Below are positions 1-7,598 of a stretch of DNA of 39,312 bases, piece after piece. The DNA lies in contig JAUSDK010000174.1 of assembly GCA_030650875.1 (NCBI GenBank), positions 1 through 39,312 on the forward strand. Direction: 5' to 3'. This stretch comes from Polaromonas sp. GTDB taxonomy: Bacteria > Pseudomonadota > Gammaproteobacteria > Burkholderiales > Burkholderiaceae_C. Under the pieces are notes generated by a model, which was given only the letters and a program-made list of their open reading frames with translations, was not told where the DNA came from and ran no database searches. Every line of letters begins with the position of its first letter. Position 1 is the stretch's first letter. The position numbers were made by a program, and so were the translations under genes.

Positions 1-480
1 GGCCTTGGCGGTTTGCAAGGCGGCCACACCCACCCCGGACGACACGCCATTGATCAGCAGCCATTCATCGGCAGCCAGGCGGCCCTGCAGTACCAGCATG
101 TCATAAACCACCAGAAAGGTCAGCGGAACGCTGGCCGCCTGTTCCCACGACAGGTTCTCCGGCATCAACATGGCTTCGCGCAAATCCATGACGGCATATT
201 CTGAAAAGGCCCCCGGACAGCGGCCCATCACCCGATCGCCCAGCTTCAGGCTGCTGACGCCCGCACCCAGCTTGACCACCTCGCCTGCCCCCTCGGCCCC
301 CACGGCCTTGGCGGTGCCCGATTTGCCGTGCAGCCCATGGCCGGCAATGAACTCGCCCCGGTTCAGGCTGGCCGCGTGCAGGCGCACCAGCACCTGCTGC
401 GGGCCAGGCTCGGGCTGGGGGACATCGCGCAATTCCAGTTCGGCCTGGTCCCCGGTCATCTTCATCCAGTAAGACTGCAT
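1..480 (-). CDS. Zinc-type alcohol dehydrogenase/quinone oxidoreductase (MDR family), N-terminal part
   Basis: Open from an ATG at 480 to the left edge (160 codons), so the C-terminal half is missing. The visible part reads as the GroES-like domain of medium-chain dehydrogenase/reductases: an ASLNRGE segment near residues 38-44, GAEGAGEVV near 62-70, LGDRVMG near 80-86 and the start of the nucleotide-binding domain (LINGVSSGVGVAALQTA) at the cut end. The zinc-ligand residues of true alcohol dehydrogenases are not visible, which favours the NADPH:quinone oxidoreductase branch. The gene points the same way as the crotonase and CoA-transferase upstream, with a gap of about 60 bases, so it may belong to the same acyl-CoA-related operon. 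The substrate is unknown. Confidence 0.85.
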   Translation of the reverse strand, partial: MQSYWMKMTGDQAELELRDVPQPEPGPQQVLVRLHAASLNRGEFIAGHGLHGKSGTAKAVGAEGAGEVVKLGAGVSSLKLGDRVMGRCPGAFSEYAVMDLREAMLMPENLSWEQAASVPLTFLVVYDMLVLQGRLAADEWLLINGVSSGVGVAALQTAKA

Positions 481-542
481 GGGTATGGTTCTTTCTATCT
501 GTTCGGTTGAGACTGAATGAAGCGTGCTTGTGTGAAGCGTGC

Positions 543-1352
543 TTATTTCCCGGTAAAGACGGGCTTGCGTTTTTCCATGAAGGCCTTGCGGCCCTCGGCA
601 TAGTCGGCACTGTCAAAGCAGCCTCGGATCAGTTGCTGGCACAGCGCCCGGTCCAGGTCGGGCGAAGGCTTGAGGATTTCAGCCGTGATGGCCTTGGCCG
701 CGCGAATCGTCAGCGGCGCATTGACCTCCATCGCAGAGGTGTACTCTGCCAGCAGGGCAGGCAGTTGCTCGGGCGCGCACACGCGGGAAATCAGCCCCAG
801 CGATCTGGCCTCGCTGGCGTCAATCTTGCGCGCCGTGAAAAACAAATCCTTGGCGGCGCCGGGACCGATCAGGTCCACCAGATTTTTCATGGCCGAATAA
901 CGGTAACCCAGGCCCAGCCGGGCTGCGGGAATCGAGAATACCGAGTCGCTGGAGGCAATGCGGATGTCGCAGCTAATCGCCACGTTCACCCCGCCGCCGA
1001 TGCAATATCCGCGGATGCACGCGAGCGTGGGCTTGCTGAAGTCAAGAATGCTCATCAGCGCGTTTTCCGCCATGTGCTCGTAGCGTGTCACCGCCTCCTG
1101 AGCGGCGCGCATGTCTTCAAATTGCGAGATATCAGCGCCGGACACAAATGACTTTTCTCCGGCGCCCGAAAACACCACCAGCCGCACCCGTTCGTCAGAT
1201 TCCGCCTGGCTCAGGAGCGCGGGAACGGCCTCCCACATGTCCACCGACAAGGCGTTGTGGCGTGCCGGGTTATTGAAGCGGATATGCAGCGTGGAGGCAT
1301 CGAGCCAGGTCTGCACGCGTTCGGTGGGGGATTCATAGCTTGTCGTTGTCAT
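543..1352 (-). CDS. Enoyl-CoA hydratase/isomerase family protein (crotonase fold)
   Basis: 269 aa, a normal length for the crotonase superfamily. The oxyanion-hole segments are clear: SGADISQF near residues 71-78 and RGYCIGGGVNVAISCDIRIA near 115-134. The two glutamates that catalyse hydration in classical enoyl-CoA hydratase (in GGGCE and QPE) are replaced by N and A in this alignment, so simple hydratase chemistry is doubtful and another acyl-CoA reaction of this superfamily is possible. The start ATG shares one base with the stop of the CoA-transferase upstream (TGATG at 1350-1354), indicating translational coupling. The pair probably acts on the same acyl-CoA. Confidence 0.9.
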   Translation of the reverse strand: MTTTSYESPTERVQTWLDASTLHIRFNNPARHNALSVDMWEAVPALLSQAESDERVRLVVFSGAGEKSFVSGADISQFEDMRAAQEAVTRYEHMAENALMSILDFSKPTLACIRGYCIGGGVNVAISCDIRIASSDSVFSIPAARLGLGYRYSAMKNLVDLIGPGAAKDLFFTARKIDASEARSLGLISRVCAPEQLPALLAEYTSAMEVNAPLTIRAAKAITAEILKPSPDLDRALCQQLIRGCFDSADYAEGRKAFMEKRKPVFTGK

Positions 1353-2542
1353 CAGTACACTCCAGTTGATTTCATGCGCGCCAGGTCTGCGGCGCTCAAG
1401 CCCAGTTCACCCAGGACCTCCTCGGTATGCTCACCCCGGCGCGGGGCGGCACGGGCAATCGTGCTGGGCGTGCGCTCCAGTTGCATGGGCTGGCCGACCA
1501 GCCGCTGTGCGCCAAGATGAGTGGACACCACGTCCTTGACCATATCGAGGTGCTGAATCTGCGGCTCTTCAAACACCTCCTTCATATTGCTGATGTGGCC
1601 GCAGGCGACGCCGCCCGCGTTCATGCGCTCGATCCAGTAGGCGCGGTCCTGCGCGGCCAGTCGCCGGTTGATTTCGGCGTTGAGCGAATCGCGATTGACC
1701 GAGCGCCCTTTTTTGTCCTTGTAGCGTTCATCGCTGACCCACTCCGGTGCGCCCATGATGTCGCAAAAACGCTCCCATATCTTGGAGCCGAACACCGCTA
1801 TGTTCATATAACCGTCACGCGCCTTGTACACCCCGGTCGGGATGCTGGTGGGGTGAAAATTGCCCGCCTGGGTGGCGATTTCACCATCGATCAGCCAGCG
1901 CGAGGTCTGAAAGTCCATCATGTAGACCATGGACTCCAGCAGCGAGGTATGCAGCCACTGGCCCTTGCCGGAGCTTTCCCGCTCCAGCAGGGCCACCAGG
2001 ATGCCCTGGGCCGCAAAAATGCCGGCGCACAGGTCGGCAATCGGGATGCCCACGCGCATCGGCCCCTGCTCGGCCAGGCCGGTCACGGACATCAGCCCGC
2101 CCATGCCCTGGGCGATCTGGTCAAAGCCAGGGCGCCCGGCCAGCGGACCCGACTGTCCAAACCCCGAAATGCTGGCATAGACCAGGCGCGGGTTGTCCAC
2201 GCGCAGGGTTTCGTAGTCGATGCCAAGGCGAAACTTGACGTCGGGACGAAAGTTCTCCACCACCACGTCCGCGCCGGCAATCAGGCGCTTGAGGACGCTG
2301 ATGCCCTCGGCCTCCTTGAGGTTCAGGGTGATCGAGCGCTTGTTGCGGTGCGTGTACTGGTAGTCCGAGCCTTCCTGCCCGCCCAGCGTGTCATCGCCGC
2401 GCATGTGCTCGGGCATCTGGACCTGGATCACATCCGCCCCCCAGTCGGCCAGTTGGCGGCAGGCCGTCGGCCCGGCCCGGACCTGGGTGAGATCCACCAC
2501 GCGAAAGCGCTGGAGTGCAGAAGATGCAGGCATGTGAGGCAT
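1352..2542 (-). CDS. CaiB/BaiF-type (class III) CoA-transferase
   Basis: About 397 aa from the ATG at 2542; a second ATG at 2533 is equally possible. The reading frame stays open upstream to 2632, but that extension looks non-coding and covers the operator region. The family N-terminus is present (RVVDLTQVRAGPTACRQLADWGADVIQV). The segment GFDQIAQGMGGLMSVTG carries the aspartate expected to form the acyl-aspartyl anhydride intermediate. Members move CoA between carboxylic acids (formyl/oxalyl, carnitine/butyrobetaine, succinyl donors); the substrate here cannot be told. It is coupled to the crotonase downstream and divergent from a GntR-type regulator that probably controls it. Confidence 0.9.
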   Translation of the reverse strand: MPHMPASSALQRFRVVDLTQVRAGPTACRQLADWGADVIQVQMPEHMRGDDTLGGQEGSDYQYTHRNKRSITLNLKEAEGISVLKRLIAGADVVVENFRPDVKFRLGIDYETLRVDNPRLVYASISGFGQSGPLAGRPGFDQIAQGMGGLMSVTGLAEQGPMRVGIPIADLCAGIFAAQGILVALLERESSGKGQWLHTSLLESMVYMMDFQTSRWLIDGEIATQAGNFHPTSIPTGVYKARDGYMNIAVFGSKIWERFCDIMGAPEWVSDERYKDKKGRSVNRDSLNAEINRRLAAQDRAYWIERMNAGGVACGHISNMKEVFEEPQIQHLDMVKDVVSTHLGAQRLVGQPMQLERTPSTIARAAPRRGEHTEEVLGELGLSAADLARMKSTGVY

Positions 2543-2579
2543 GTTTGAAATCCAGAAAAAACATAAAAACAAAACGCAA

Positions 2580-2632
2580 GTGTCATCTCTCAATGCAAAA
2601 AGTGTCAACACTTTTTTAAAAATAGATGACAC
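2580..2632. promoter_or_regulatory. Operator-like symmetric array in the divergent promoter region
   Basis: GTGTCATCT at 2580-2588 is repeated in exact inverted form (AGATGACAC) at 2624-2632. Between them lies a 9-bp inverted repeat, AAAAAGTGT-CA-ACACTTTTT (2597-2616), whose centre falls within half a base of the outer pair's centre. All three elements share GTGTCA. The array sits between the CoA-transferase gene (minus) and the GntR-type regulator (plus), so it is a good candidate binding site for that regulator, controlling both directions. Binding itself is inferred. Confidence 0.6.
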
Positions 2633-2726
2633 ATTTTCAGGTCAAGTGCCGTCCAATGCTTCTTTCAGTTACCATCCACCTGCCTGTTTCATGCACTCAT
2701 ACCGGGCGCAACCGGCCCTTAAAGCC

Positions 2727-3404
2727 ATGACTTCACCCAAAGAAAAGCCCGAGCAGGGACTCCCGCTCTTCATTGCGGATGAGCTCAAGCACCTGATTTA
2801 TACGGGCGCGCTCAAGCCCGGCGAACGCCTGAATGAGGCGGCGCTGGCGCTGCGCATGGGGACCAGCCGCGGCCCCATCCGCGAAGCCATTCGCATGCTT
2901 ACTGGCCTGGGGCTCGTGAAGGCGGTGGTCAACCGCGGCGTGTTTGTGCGGCAGATCTCGGTCCGCGAGATGCTGGAGATCTACGACTTGCGCGCACTGG
3001 TCTTCGGATTTGCCGCCGAACGTGCAACCGAACATGCCCATGAAGAGCACAAACAGCAATTCGAGCAGTTGCTCACCCAGATGGATGCTGCCTGCGACGC
3101 CGAAGACGCCGACCGCTATTACGACCTGAACCTGCAGTTTCACGCGCTGATCCTGCGCCTGTCCAACAACCAGCGGGCCCATGAAACGTATGACGACTAT
3201 GTCAAGGAGCTGCACCTGTTCAGGCGGCGCTACTTCAACTCCCCCGGCAACATGCGGCGCTCCAACATCGAACACCGGTCTATCTATGAGGCCATCATCA
3301 AAGGCGCCAAGACCAAGGCAAAATCAGCCGCCGAACGACACGTACTATCGGGCCGCCAACGCCTGCTGGCCAGCATCGACGACGACAGCCCGCTGTCCGG
3401 CTAG
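2727..3404 (+). CDS. GntR/FadR-family transcriptional regulator
   Basis: About 225 aa from the ATG at 2727. An in-frame ATG at 2691 is an alternative; the longer open frame back to 2541 overlaps the operator array and is unlikely to be translated. The N-terminal winged helix has the GntR signature (LKPGERLNEAALALRMGTSRGPIREAIRML split over residues 30-58). The C-terminal helical FCD ligand domain shows the metal/ligand residues in DLNLQFHALI and EHRSIYEAI. FCD regulators usually sense small carboxylates and repress an adjacent catabolic operon. Here the divergent CoA-transferase/crotonase operon is the obvious target, with autoregulation likely. Confidence 0.9.
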   Translation: MTSPKEKPEQGLPLFIADELKHLIYTGALKPGERLNEAALALRMGTSRGPIREAIRMLTGLGLVKAVVNRGVFVRQISVREMLEIYDLRALVFGFAAERATEHAHEEHKQQFEQLLTQMDAACDAEDADRYYDLNLQFHALILRLSNNQRAHETYDDYVKELHLFRRRYFNSPGNMRRSNIEHRSIYEAIIKGAKTKAKSAAERHVLSGRQRLLASIDDDSPLSG

Positions 3405-3495
3405 CGCCAGGCCTGGCGCACTGAGTAGAATGCAGGATTGGCCCGCCACGCTGATCTAACCGCCAGTATCCGGCCCCTCAACCAGACCCAAAGAC

Positions 3496-4380
3496 ATGAA
3501 AACCATTACAGGCAGCATCGTTGCATTGGCAACCCCCATGCATGAAGACGGCAGCGTGGACTACCCCACCCTGCGCAAACTGGTGGACTGGCACATCGCC
3601 GAGGGCACTGACTGCATCGGCGTGGTCGGCACCACCGGCGAGTCGCCCACGGTCAATGTCGACGAGCACTGCGAAATCATCCGCGTCTCGGTCGAGCAGG
3701 CTGGCAAGCGCGTGCCCATCATGGCAGGCTGCGGCGCCAACTCGACCGCGGAAGCGATTGAGCTGGCCCGGTTTGCCAGGCAGGTGGGCGCCGACTGCCA
3801 GCTGCAGGTCGTGCCTTACTACAACAAGCCCACGCAAGAAGGACAGTACCTGCACTTCAAGGCAATTGCCGAGGCCGTGGGGGATTTACCCACGGTGCTG
3901 TATAACGTTCCCGGCCGCTCCGTCGCCGATATGCAGCACGCCACCGTGCTGCGCCTGGCCCAGGTGCCCGGCATTGTGGGCATCAAGGAAGCCACCGGCA
4001 ACATCGAGCGCGCGCAATGGCTGATCAAGGAAGTCCCCAAGGGTTTTGCTGTTTACTCCGGCGACGACCCGACCGCCGTTGCCCTGATGCTCTGCGGCGG
4101 ACAAGGCAACATCAGCGTGACCGCCAACGTTGCGCCCCGGCTCATGCACGAGTTGTGCATGGCGGCGGTGGCAGGCGACGTCAAACGCGCCATGGAATTG
4201 CAGTTCAGGCTGCTGCCACTGCACAAAAACCTGTTTATCGAAGCCAACCCGATTCCCGTCAAATGGGCCATGACCCGCATGGCGTTGTGCGGTGGCACGT
4301 TGCGCCTGCCCATGACACCGCTGGAAACGTCGAATGAAGCGGCCGTGGAAAACGCCCTGCGTACCTGCGGCCTGATCTGA
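3496..4380 (+). CDS. dapA: 4-hydroxy-tetrahydrodipicolinate synthase DapA
   Basis: 294 aa, full family length. It condenses pyruvate with aspartate semialdehyde in the lysine/diaminopimelate pathway in the cytoplasm. The TIM-barrel landmarks are visible: GTTGE (45-49), VVPYYNKP (105-112), the tyrosine of LYNVPGR (Y136) and the Schiff-base lysine in GIKEATG (K164). The start ATG at 3496 gives the usual [11 protein letters not shown] opening. bamC follows 17 bases downstream, the same order as the dapA-bamC (nlpB/dapX) pair of many proteobacteria, so the two are probably co-transcribed. Confidence 0.97.
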   Translation: MKTITGSIVALATPMHEDGSVDYPTLRKLVDWHIAEGTDCIGVVGTTGESPTVNVDEHCEIIRVSVEQAGKRVPIMAGCGANSTAEAIELARFARQVGADCQLQVVPYYNKPTQEGQYLHFKAIAEAVGDLPTVLYNVPGRSVADMQHATVLRLAQVPGIVGIKEATGNIERAQWLIKEVPKGFAVYSGDDPTAVALMLCGGQGNISVTANVAPRLMHELCMAAVAGDVKRAMELQFRLLPLHKNLFIEANPIPVKWAMTRMALCGGTLRLPMTPLETSNEAAVENALRTCGLI

Positions 4381-4397
4381 TTTTTAAGGAACACCAC

Positions 4398-5564
4398 GTG
4401 AAGACATTGCCGACGACGACACCTACTTTCTCCGAGCGCTCCGCCTTGACGAAAGTCCAAAGCGCAGCCGCGCTGTCTGCGGTTCTTGCCGTCAGCTTGC
4501 TGGCGGGCTGCTCCACCCTCAAAGACGTCATGGAAGGCGAACGGGTCGACTACAAAACGAGCGGCTCCAAAGCACCGTCCCTGGATATTCCGCCCGACCT
4601 GACCCAGTTGACCCGCGAAACCCGCTACGTCGTTCCCGGTGCGGCGGTCTCGGCAAGCAGCTACCAGGTGGGCCAGCCGACCCAGACCGTTGGCACCGCA
4701 GCCGCTACGGTGGGCGACGTACGGGTCGAGCGCGCGGGCTCGCAGCGCTGGCTGGTGATCAACCGGCCTGCAGACAAGCTCTGGGACCCCGTGCGTACGT
4801 TCTGGCTTGAGAGCGGATTTTTGCTGGCGCAAGACCAGGAAAACCTCGGCATCATGGAAACAGACTGGGCCGAAAACCGGGCCAAGCTGCCGCAGGACTT
4901 CATCCGCAACACCTTGGGTAAATTGCTGGACAGCGTTTACTCCACCGGGGAGCGTGACAAGTTTCGCACCCGCCTCGAACGCAGGCCGGACGGTGGCACC
5001 GAGGTCTACATCAGCCATCGCGGTATGGTCGAAGTGGTGACTGGCGGAAAAAGCGGTGGCACGGGTGACGGCACGATCTGGCAACCACGTCCGGCCGACC
5101 CGGAGCTGGAGGCCGAATTTCTGCGCCGCCTCATGGTCAAGCTGGGCGTGACGCAGGAACAATCGAAAGCGCTCGTAGCTGCGGGTGTTCCGAGCAAGCC
5201 AACATCCCGCGTCGCCGCGGTGAACAACCTGCCCGTCGTGCAGATCGATGAAGGATTCGAGCGCGCCTGGCGCCGGGTCGGCCTGGCGCTGGACCGCACG
5301 GGTTTTACAGTGGAAGACCGTGACCGCAGCCAGGGCACCTACTTCGTGCGTTACGTGGAGCCTTTGGCCGACAAGCGCGAAGCTGGCTTCTTCAGCAAAC
5401 TGTTCAGCGGCTCAGCACCCGCAGCAAAGCCGCTGAAGTACCGTATCACGCTCAAGAGCCAGGGCGAAAACACCACAGTGTCCGTTCTGAACGAGCAAGG
5501 TGTGCCTGAATCGTCCGCCAATGCGCAACGCATTGTTCAGGTGATTGCTGACGACCTGAAGTAA
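4398..5564 (+). CDS. bamC: Outer membrane protein assembly factor BamC (lipoprotein)
   Basis: 388 aa. A lipoprotein signal peptide ends in SLLAGC (lipid-modified Cys38). It is followed by the extended N-terminal segment typical of BamC, which packs on BamD, including SLDIPPDLTQLT. Two helix-grip domains follow: one around residues 110-225 (RWLVINRPADKLWDPVRTFW) and one around 270-388 (DEGFERAWRRVGLALDRTGF). BamC is a periplasm-facing lipoprotein of the BAM complex that inserts beta-barrel proteins. The position directly after dapA supports the call. The start could also be the ATG-proximal codon at 4398 only, since no other in-frame Met precedes the signal peptide. Confidence 0.93.
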   Translation: MKTLPTTTPTFSERSALTKVQSAAALSAVLAVSLLAGCSTLKDVMEGERVDYKTSGSKAPSLDIPPDLTQLTRETRYVVPGAAVSASSYQVGQPTQTVGTAAATVGDVRVERAGSQRWLVINRPADKLWDPVRTFWLESGFLLAQDQENLGIMETDWAENRAKLPQDFIRNTLGKLLDSVYSTGERDKFRTRLERRPDGGTEVYISHRGMVEVVTGGKSGGTGDGTIWQPRPADPELEAEFLRRLMVKLGVTQEQSKALVAAGVPSKPTSRVAAVNNLPVVQIDEGFERAWRRVGLALDRTGFTVEDRDRSQGTYFVRYVEPLADKREAGFFSKLFSGSAPAAKPLKYRITLKSQGENTTVSVLNEQGVPESSANAQRIVQVIADDLK

Positions 5565-5604
5565 GCGCAGGTCTATTTGAATCGCTATATCCGCGCAGGC
5601 CGCC

Positions 5605-6375
5605 GTGCTGAGGTTTAAAAGCCTGGGCAGTGGCAGCACCGGTAACGCCACGCTGGTAGAAGTCAGCAGCCGCAGGCCCCTTCGGCTCCTGGTGGATTGC
5701 GGCCTTGGACTCAAGCAGTTGTCTGTCCGACTGGCTGGCGCGGGCTTGGCCGATGAAGACATCGATGCCATTTTTATCACGCACGAGCACAGCGACCACA
5801 TCGGATGTGCACGCCAGTTTTCGCGCCGCCATGGGGTGCCGGTCTGGATGAGCAGCGGCACCTACGAAGGCATAGGCTCGCCTGACTTCGGCGGCCTGCT
5901 GCACACCGCACGCGACGGCGAAGCGATTGACCTCGGTGACCTGCAGATCATGCCTTTTACGGTGCCCCATGATGCCCGGGAGCCATTGCAGCTAAGCTGC
6001 ACCGACGGCGCGGCAAAACTGGGAATTCTGACCGACCTCGGCCACGCCACGGCGCACCTGCTGGCCCATCTGGAGCATTGCAATGCTTTGCTGCTCGAGT
6101 GCAATCACGACAGCGACCTGCTGGCACAGTCAAGTTACCCGCCTTTCCTGAAGCGCCGCGTCGGCGGAAAGTACGGCCATTTGTCGAACCATGCGGCCGG
6201 GGCGATTGCCCAGTCCTTGGCGCACGAAGGGCTCAAGCACCTGGTAACAGCCCACCTGAGCGAGCAAAATAACCGCCCGGACCTCGCCTATCAAGCCATG
6301 GCGGACGCACTCGGAAGCATGACCGAAGTCACGATTGCCGATGCAGGCAGCGGCACACGCTGGCTTTCAGTCTAG
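5605..6375 (+). CDS. Metallo-beta-lactamase-fold hydrolase (YycJ/WalJ-PhnP-like)
   Basis: 256 aa starting at a GTG (5605). The fold signature is THEHSDHIG near residues 59-67, with further likely metal ligands in PHDA, TDLGHAT, ECNHD and the C-terminal TAHLSEQNN. The opening LRFKSLGSGSTGNATLVE is characteristic of the YycJ branch, thought to be nuclease-like or phosphodiesterase-like hydrolases. It lies 40 bases after bamC on the same strand and may be read with it. The substrate is not known. Confidence 0.9.
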   Translation: MLRFKSLGSGSTGNATLVEVSSRRPLRLLVDCGLGLKQLSVRLAGAGLADEDIDAIFITHEHSDHIGCARQFSRRHGVPVWMSSGTYEGIGSPDFGGLLHTARDGEAIDLGDLQIMPFTVPHDAREPLQLSCTDGAAKLGILTDLGHATAHLLAHLEHCNALLLECNHDSDLLAQSSYPPFLKRRVGGKYGHLSNHAAGAIAQSLAHEGLKHLVTAHLSEQNNRPDLAYQAMADALGSMTEVTIADAGSGTRWLSV

Positions 6376-6388
6376 ACCTGGCGCAGAC

Positions 6389-6420
6389 AACGGGCTGGGT
6401 TCAAGTCCCGCGGATCCGCA
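6389..6420 (+). other. Possible tRNA 3'-end fragment
   Basis: A stretch containing GGGTTCAAGTCCC looks like the T-arm of a tRNA followed by an acceptor-like end (GCGGATCCGCA). The D-arm and anticodon arm are absent upstream, where the hydrolase gene ends. Such 3' fragments are left by integrative elements or tRNA duplications. It is followed by three near-copies of AATAGCCA. The short length makes chance similarity possible. Confidence 0.3.
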
Positions 6421-6452
6421 AATAGCCAAATAGCCAAATAGCAGCAGGCACA

Positions 6453-6478
6453 AAAAAGCCGCCCGGAGGCGGCTTTTT
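6453..6478. terminator. Bidirectional rho-independent terminator
   Basis: The perfect stem GCCGCC-CGGA-GGCGGC (6458-6473) is flanked by a run of A on the left and T5 on the right. It can end transcription from the hydrolase gene on the plus strand and from the Ala-rich lipoprotein gene on the minus strand. Confidence 0.9.
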
Positions 6479-6495
6479 CATGAATCACAAAGTGA

Positions 6496-6750
6496 TTACT
6501 TCTTTGCGTCGCTGGCAGCGGATGCAGCTGCGTCGGTGGCAGCAGCAGCAGCAGCGCCGGCGGCAGCGGCGGAACCAGCTGCATCGGAAGCGGAAGCTGC
6601 AGCGGCAGAAGCATCAGCTGCAGCAGGCTCTGCAGCAGGAACCACCACAACCGGAGCTGGCGTCACAACAACAGGTGCTTCTTCTTTTTTACCGCATGCA
6701 GCCAGGGCAACAGCGGCAACGATTGCTGCCATAACGAGTGATTTGTTCAT
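6496..6750 (-). CDS. Small alanine-rich lipoprotein, hypothetical
   Basis: 84 aa. The signal peptide MNKSLVMAAIVAAVALAAC ends in a lipobox (Cys19). The mature part begins with charged GKKEEA, followed by a Val/Pro stretch and about 50 residues that are almost entirely Ala, Ser and Asp. The low-complexity tail suggests a flexible periplasmic tether rather than an enzyme. A terminator lies 18 bases after its stop. No specific family is recognised. Confidence 0.75.
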   Translation of the reverse strand: MNKSLVMAAIVAAVALAACGKKEEAPVVVTPAPVVVVPAAEPAAADASAAAASASDAAGSAAAAGAAAAAATDAAASAASDAKK

Positions 6751-7020
6751 TTTTAGATCCTTGATGAATTAAGAAAACTGTTTCCGGAGTTTGTCAAAAG
6801 AAACCCAAACCAAAATTCAAGTTATGTTTTGACCAGGGAAAGAATTCGACCTCTTTCTACCCAGCCACAAATTATATGTCGGATCATGCAAGCATGAAAA
6901 CCCTTAGATGGACACCCACGCAAGTAGTTCCAAAAAACCACAACCCGCCAACACACATCAAAAAATCGATTTGGCGGCCAACATGTTTGAGGCGCCCGCT
7001 GGTTCATGCCGGGCGCCCAG

Positions 7021-7536
7021 CTACAACCCCAGGGTCGTCGCAGGAAACGCAGGCACACTTTTCAGCAACAACGCATTCAACCGAGCCTTCAAGGCAACGC
7101 GACTAACCGCCTCAGCGCTTGCAATGCCGGTACACCGCTGAAGGTCTGTTCGCTCGAAGGCCCAGGCAGGTCCGCAAAGTGCGCTGGGCAGGTCAACGGC
7201 GGGGCTCGTGCCCATTGCGCGGCATTCCACAAGATGCGACCAGGTTCGCCGCCAGGTTACAAAGCGCATGTGCCTTCGCTGCACCTCGTCGTAGTTTTTT
7301 GCGAGTATCGTGAGCTTGCGCCCGGCTTTGGACCAGTCGTGGAGGGACTGGGCCACGGCGCGCTCGCCCAGAGGCCAGTCTGCAAAGTCGGGGTCACACC
7401 AAATGACTTCACGCCATCCCTTCAGAGCAGCGATACCCAAGGCCTGGCGAATCAGTTCTGTAAATTCGCTGCGGCCGCCAAATCGGCCTTCGAACAAGGC
7501 AGCAGGCAAAGCGGGGGTTGGTGGTTGAGCATCCAT
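7021..7536 (-). CDS. Conserved hypothetical protein
   Basis: 171 aa. No named family is recognised. The protein looks genuine: it has mixed composition, several Trp/Cys/His residues (WREVIWCDPDFADWPLGE; RHMRFVTWRRTWSHLVEC) and no signal peptide, so it is probably cytoplasmic. The central part resembles the alternating strand/helix pattern of phospholipase-D-like or nucleotide-binding folds, but no HKD motif is present. It lies 62 bases upstream of the end of the roxA-like gene's start side and is on the same strand, after that gene in transcription order. Confidence 0.7.
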   Translation of the reverse strand: MDAQPPTPALPAALFEGRFGGRSEFTELIRQALGIAALKGWREVIWCDPDFADWPLGERAVAQSLHDWSKAGRKLTILAKNYDEVQRRHMRFVTWRRTWSHLVECRAMGTSPAVDLPSALCGPAWAFERTDLQRCTGIASAEAVSRVALKARLNALLLKSVPAFPATTLGL

Positions 7537-7598
7537 GCGGTTTTCCCGTTGGCCTGGCCTGATTTTTCGTTAAATTAGCGCCGCCCAGGCATCAGCAG

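Noticed and set aside
101..616. 171-codon minus-strand open frame overlapping the MDR gene
   Set aside because: It is a shifted frame of the oxidoreductase and crotonase ends; the composition is Gly/Arg/Ala-rich and no motif is seen.
2541..2726. N-terminal extension of the GntR-type regulator
   Set aside because: The 62 extra codons are AT-rich, cover the operator array and the divergent promoter, and are absent from the family.
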